64,000 bases of DNA from Dipteris shenzhenensis (Eukaryota > Polypodiophyta > Polypodiopsida > Gleicheniales). The stretch lies in the NCBI GenBank assembly GCA_047967505.1, contig CM106541.1. One strand, given 5' to 3'. The position numbers and the translations under genes were made by a program. Under the pieces are notes generated by a model, which saw only the letters and a program-made list of their open reading frames with translations, was not told the origin of the DNA and did not search any database. How positions within the stretch are numbered: position 1 is the first letter of the stretch; every line of letters begins with the position of its first letter. Shown here piece by piece: positions 59,001 through 64,000 of the stretch.

Positions 59001-60837
59001 ACATCGATGGCTTCTTGTATGATGGGAAAGATGCATTAGTGAGACATTCAAAGCCACTACAATTTAGGTTTTATATGCAAATGTTTCAAGAGTGGCTTTG
59101 AATGTCATTCCACATTCAAACCCATCTCTAGAGGATAATCTAAAAATGTTGCCTTTCATATAAAGCCTTTGCCGCATGTTTTGATGGGATTTATAATTTT
59201 TAATCTATGTGATGTAACAAGCTTATGCAAGCCTTATAAATGATGTTTTATAAACACCACCAATGTGATTATTTTCAATCCTATACCATGTGGATCATAC
59301 TGATAGTGTTATAAAAACTACAAACACGCCATGAAAGCTCCATACTATCTCATGGAAATTTCCAAGCATCTATAAAAACATACTATCTCATGGCTAGTTC
59401 CATATTAACGAAATTCCCAAATTTAATGGGATTTTTCTCATTTGAGAATTCCCAAAGTATCCAAAAATTCCCAAATTCCCTAATACGGCGTTAAATGATG
59501 AAAAGAATAGAGGAATAGATTTTTGTGCTCTTGGGAGTTAGAGTATACTTCTGATTATTCTCACCTATCCACATTGAGTTGGTTTCTTTGTGTTGTTTGC
59601 TTGCCTTAAGTTCTCTGTCAACTAGCTTATGATTCGTTGTTGTTATTGTTTCTTTCTCAGCTAATTGCCATGGGTTCCTCTCTAATATGCAATTAGTAGT
59701 TGCTCTATATTTGTGATTTGATTATGTTTGTTTTGGTAAGTTTGTTATATGGCTTACTCATGTGACCTCTATGACTTGGCTATGTCCCTTTTGGTTGAAT
59801 TATCTCTTTCAATGAGAGCGAGAGAGAGACAGAGAGCATGATGGATGATTTTTCATGTTAGTTTCATTAAGAAGTGGAACTTTTACATTGGCATTGAAAG
59901 TTTATATGCCCTAATAAAAATAGAAATTTGAAATATTCGCCAAGATTTGAAACTTGAATGCACAAATTTGAAAAGTTTTGCAAATATTTACATATTTTAC
60001 TTAGACTCTCAAAATAAAATATTGAAAATCATACTATGTTTTTTTTAATTTGCAACTAAAAAGATTATGTTGTTAAACTTTCTCCAATCTTTTATATTAA
60101 TATAAGAGTATAGCTTCGATAAAAATATTCATGAGAGAGAGAGAGAGAGAGAAAGATGAATGTTGTAACATTTTTCTTTACCTTTTTAGTGCTAATCCCA
60201 TGTGATGTACGTAATTACTATTTTATGTATACATTTAGAGGGAATCGGTTAAGTGTGCCTATAAAATTTCAATTCCTTTTGTCACACTCAATTTGGGTTT
60301 CTCTTTCATTTCAAAATTGGATCTCATTTCGAAGGAATTTATGCAAATATTAGGGGAGAATTGGGGTCTCCAAAGGGCCCCCAATTAGTGTTTCCTAATT
60401 TCAAGGGATTAGTGAGGTATTTGAGGTGTACCAATTGAGTTCTCCTTTCTGTGGGGCAATGCCATGTTGAGGTGGAGGGTGGGAAAACCTACAAACAGCC
60501 CCTATTAGCTACTCCTCTTACATTGGGGACCACTCAAATAATCCCTCCCCCCCTCAACCCATGCTTGACCCTTCTCCCATATGTACCTCCCCCAAACAAA
60601 CCTACAAGTCATTCAAGAGGCTGTGGGCCCTTCTGGGCAAAAATTTCCCCCCTCTCAGCTTGTTACAGGCCTGCCCCCTCCTCTTCTCTGGTCTAGCTCC
60701 ATTCTTTCTCCATTTTTCAAACGTGGGAAGCCATGAAGTTTACATTTGGCTCTAAATGGGTAAGGTTGTCTTTGTTTATGCCTCTACACTTTTTTGCTTC
60801 TAGTTTTCAGAATATCCAGATGTAAAAAAAAAACCAT
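59001..60837. other. Intergenic DNA, no gene recognised
   Basis: AT-rich, with a short GA run at about 60131-60151 and a locally repeated phrase (CATACTATCTCATGG near 59341 and 59385). Frames near 60450-60755 are short and unrecognised. Confidence 0.5.
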
Positions 60838-62352
60838 GTGGTCTTGAAGAGGCATAGGGTGATGATAGGTGGATGGAGGCCATGTAGTCGAAGTATGGCT
60901 CTATAATGAAGAACAACACTTGGGACCTTGTGGATCGACCACCAAAACACAAGGTAATCGGCACCAAGTGGGTGTACAAGACCAAGTACAAGTCTGACGG
61001 CATGTTGGATAAGTACAAGTCTCGGCTCACGGCAAAAGGATTCACATAGGTACATGGTTTTGATTATCAGGATACTTTTGCTCCCACGGCTTGACTAACC
61101 ACAATTCGTAGTGTTTTGGCTTTAGCTACCTAGGGAAGTTGGCCCGTGTTTCAGACGGATAGTAAAATCCACCTTTCTGAATGGAGATCTCAAGGAGGAG
61201 GTATACGTGGAACAACCACTAGGTTTTGAGATCCCCGGTTCAGAAGGTAAAGTCTATAAACTTAAGAAGGCACATTACGGGCTAAAACAGGCCCCACGAG
61301 CGTGGTACCAACGAATTGATGCCTACTTTCTGCAAAACGGTTTAGGAGGAGCCCATCTGATGCCAATTTGTATATCTTCAGAGAAGGAGGCAAGTGTATG
61401 ATCATGGTCCTTTATGTGGATGACCTTGTAATAACAGGGAACCATGAAGAGAAGATCTCGCAGACAAAGCATTTGCTAGGAAGAGAGTTTGAAATGATAT
61501 ACCTCGGACTGATGCATTTCTATTTGGGGATTGAAGTTTGGCAAGAGCCGAAACAGATCTTCATTTCACAGCTAAAGTATGCTGGAGAGATACTAAAGGC
61601 ATTTAGCATGGCTGAGTGCAAGACAGTTGGTACCCCTATGGAGGTTGATGCGAAGCTCTCAAACGAGGATTCATCACCACTGGTGGATGAAGCGAACTAC
61701 AGAATGCTTGTGGGCAGCTTGATTTACTTGTGCAACACGCGACTAGACATCAGCTTTGCGACTGGTGTACTAAGCAGGGTCTCCAATAAGCCTCGGGAGA
61801 ACCATTGGAGGGCAAGGATGTGGGTGCTAAAATACATCAAAGGCACACTGGATTATGGCATCACCTATACCAAGGGCAACATCTTGACCGGACTCTATGA
61901 ATCGGATTGGGCAGGAGACGTGTACAGCAGGAGATCAATGACAGGTTACTATTTCTCACTTGGATCTGGAGCTGTGTCATAGGTCAGCAAGATGCAACAA
62001 ATAGTTGCTCTTTCTTCTACCGAGGCTGAGTACAAATCTGCATGCTTTGCTTCTTGCGAGGCAGTGTGGTTGAGGAGAATTTTGGGGGACATGGGTGCAG
62101 TGTAGAACAAGCACGCAGTTATCATGTGACAATTAGAGTTGCATGGCGATTGCAAAGAACCCTGTGTTCCACGCTCGCACAAAACACATTGAGATTCAAT
62201 ATCACTTTGTACGCGAGCTCATCATGGATGGAGAGTTCAACTTGGTGTACTGTCCGACTACAAAGAATGCTGTGGACATCTTCACGGAGGCTCTTGGAAG
62301 AGACTTGTTGGAGAGGCATCTTCATCGACTTAGCATTGAACTGAAAAAGTAA
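60838..62352 (+). pseudogene. copia-2 pol remnant (reverse transcriptase and RNase H)
   Basis: Carries [28 protein letters not shown] and the RNase H block ending RLSIELKK. Stops and frameshifts occur in the first 350 bp and around 61980. Confidence 0.88.
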
Positions 62353-62382
62353 GTTCACTTGCGGGTGGACATTGAGGGGTGG

Positions 62383-63100
62383 TGTTAGATATCAATGCTC
62401 CACTCTCATGTAACTATGCGGGAACATGCTAACTCTACTTGTAAGCCCCCCATATGAGGAGAAGGCATTTGAGTAGGTCCTGGTTTGAACACCAAATAGG
62501 GGCCATGTGTAGCCTAATGGCTGGACGGCTTCAGATAGAGTTGGCACACTGCCAACTAGGCTACATGCAAGTGCAGGATGGCATCCTTTGACTAACCACA
62601 CTGAGGCTAGATGCAACATTTCTCGAGGCAGCCCACTCTTGAGTTTCCGGGACGTTTGGGGTCCCAGATGATCCCGGATGGCTTTGGGCCCTGAATGGAG
62701 GCCATAGGTTAGTTGCTTTATTTTGCGCACTGGTTCTATCGTCGTGTGGTCGATGGCCTACTATTTCAGGACCGACAGTCGGCCGTTTTGGGTGGACTGG
62801 GTTGGTCACCAAATTGGGTCTATTTGACAATGACTGGCGGCTATATAAGAGCAAGCCCGTGAAGCCCATTTCATCATTGGCTACAACAATCCTAATTCCT
62901 TAGCATCCAGTCTCCGTCTTCTTCTATTTCCAACTCACCATCAAACATTCTTTCACAGGAGCGCATGGCTGGGAGGCAGCACCATCTATTGTATCAGTTT
63001 TATAGTAATCAGATTTTTTATTCTCCATACTATCTATTTTCTCTTTTGCGTACAAGATCTTGTTATCTGTTGAGCACAGATGTTGTATTGTTTTCTTACA
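62383..63100 (+). repeat. 3' LTR of copia-2
   Basis: 718 bp, starts TGTTAGATATCAATGCTCCA and ends TTACA, preceded by a purine-rich tract (GAGGGGTGG). Confidence 0.92.
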
Positions 63101-63214
63101 GAAGCATGGGGGGAGTCACATATTACACATTACATGGTAAGCCTACTTAGGTTGAAATTTTTTGCTTTAAACTTGAGTCAGTTTATGTTTCTAATACGAT
63201 GTTTTTCTTTATAG

Positions 63215-63553
63215 CATATTCTATACGCACATGCACCATGGTTTGTGGAGCAATGGGGCCCTTTGTCCATTTGGAATACTCAAGGAATGGAGAAATCACA
63301 CTACCAAGCAAAGGCAACATACTTCAAGAATACAAGGCATGGGGGTGGTATCGTGCGAAGCAATGCACTACACAAAATGTTCGACTGGTTTTATAGATGT
63401 CTAGAGGCCAGGACTCTCAAGTGTGATAAGGTAGAGGTATCAAGTCTCACAAAAGCGGTTCAACATGTCAAGAAGACAAGGAGATGTGCTGCTTGGAAGT
63501 CCTCAATAGGGAGCCAAGGGGTTGTGCTTTGGTTACAACATAGAGTCAGATAG
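63215..63553 (+). pseudogene. Unrecognised exon fragment upstream of the second H3-like copy
   Basis: After a possible acceptor (TTTATAG), a frame reads FVEQWGPLSIWNTQGMEKSH and then YQAKATYFKNTRHGGG and LHKMFDWFYRCLEARTLKCD, ending in TAG. The composition looks protein-coding, and I suspect a transposon protein C-terminus, but cannot name the family. Its last bases overlap the start of the 0.46-kb duplication shared with 50914. Confidence 0.4.
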
Positions 63554-64000
63554 GGGAGGCGTTGGGTCCTAAGAGAACCCCAAATGTAAAATGTTTGCTG
63601 AATAAAGTTAACACTATTTTGAGTCAATTATAGATTCCAAAATTCACAAATTTGTTTGGAAATTCCAGAATTGCATGTGCAACATGGTAGGGCGGAGAGG
63701 TGACTGGGTTGGGAGGGAGGGTGGTGAAGATTAAGTATTACCAAACTGGCAACAAAAGACCAGGGGGGGAGGGGGTGCACTCAAAAAACCCTAATTTAAA
63801 AGAAAAACCCTAAAGTGCTTTAAAAAAGACTATATGAAGCACTTCAAAACCCTAAAATCCCTCATTTCTATGGCATGAGTTAAATAAACTCTTAGACCCA
63901 CTGGACACCGTTTAGATGCTACCTCTCCTCCTCACAACTCTATGGCCTCCGAACACACCGCAAGCCCCAGTGGCCAAGAGGCAATGATCTTAGCAGGGAT
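63536..64000 (+). pseudogene. Second H3-like copy, 5' part, runs off the window
   Basis: Repeats 50914-51375, including the promoter region, the start codon (63870) and the first coding part. The frame reads MA, TGA, VK, TAA, TLRPTGHRLD, then MASEHTASPSGQE, so it has stops where H3 has Arg2 and Gln5. Both stops fit C-to-T changes (CGA, CAA). The remainder lies outside the window. Confidence 0.8.

Larger units (their letters stand above)
60838..63100 (+). mobile_element. 5'-truncated Ty1/copia element (copia-2), same family as copia-1
   Basis: Similarity to copia-1 begins abruptly at GTCTTGAAGAGGCA (60841; copia-1 position 55264), just after a run of ten A residues. It continues through reverse transcriptase (LYVDDLVITGNHEE), RNase H and a complete 3' LTR. 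No 5' LTR, gag, protease or integrase is present. GAAGC follows the LTR, but no matching target duplication can be found because the left end is lost. Confidence 0.92.

Noticed and set aside
50914-64000. Reading the duplicated 0.46-kb segments as LTRs of one large retrotransposon
   Set aside because: They contain a TATA-like site and the start of a histone-like reading frame, lack TG...CA ends, and enclose unrelated elements that have their own LTRs.

Overview
This window looks like nuclear DNA of a land plant or close green relative, dense in transposons. The reasons are spliced two-gene CACTA (En/Spm) transposons with tnp2/DUF4218/DUF4216 and Transposase_24-type proteins, Ty1/copia elements primed by the plant initiator-Met sequence TGGTATCAGAGC, plant-type TTTAGGG telomeric repeats, and a plant A1 aspartic protease. 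I cannot name the species. The DUF7869-type genes lean weakly towards a non-flowering lineage.

Layout. 1-2796 is the right part of CACTA copy A. 3987-11489 is complete copy B (target duplication TAA). 13737-15194 is the only protein gene that looks intact and recognisable, an intronless secreted aspartic protease. 17548-17982 is a small unrecognised coiled-coil ORF; just upstream of it, a 245-bp MITE (18037-18281) sits in a locally duplicated block that also preserves an unfilled copy of the site. 18898-26407 is inverted CACTA copy C (TGA duplication), inserted exactly at the stop codon of an unrecognised gene (26384-28531). 29.2-35.3 kb is a block of unusual satellites: polypyrimidine DNA punctuated by the palindrome GCTGCCGCGGCAGC, then CCCACT-type repeats, then about 1 kb of interstitial telomere repeats. 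35363-39128 is a long DUF7869-type gene, probably transposon-derived, broken by three stops and a frameshift. 40477-48162 is CACTA copy D (ATA duplication), beside or nested in an older CACTA relic E (48219-49802). 51250-57888 is a histone H3-like pseudogene with a very long N-terminal tail, split by a full copia element (52032-57551). A second DUF7869 fragment (about 58.4-59.0 kb), a 5'-truncated copia copy (60838-63100) and the start of a duplicate H3-like gene (63536-end) follow.

How it fits together. The four main CACTA copies share one design: divergent TNPA-like and TNP2-like genes, with the same AGACGCG-type motif arrayed at both ends and in the central intergenic region. That suggests one DNA-binding protein acting on both transposition and transcription. 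I found disabling lesions in every copy, so none looks autonomous. Most premature stops across the window are explicable as C-to-T changes at CAG and CGA codons, as expected for long-methylated plant repeats. The most unusual items are the long-tailed H3-like family, the palindrome/polypyrimidine satellite next to telomeric repeats, and the DUF7869 gene with its repeated LSGVDEF motif.
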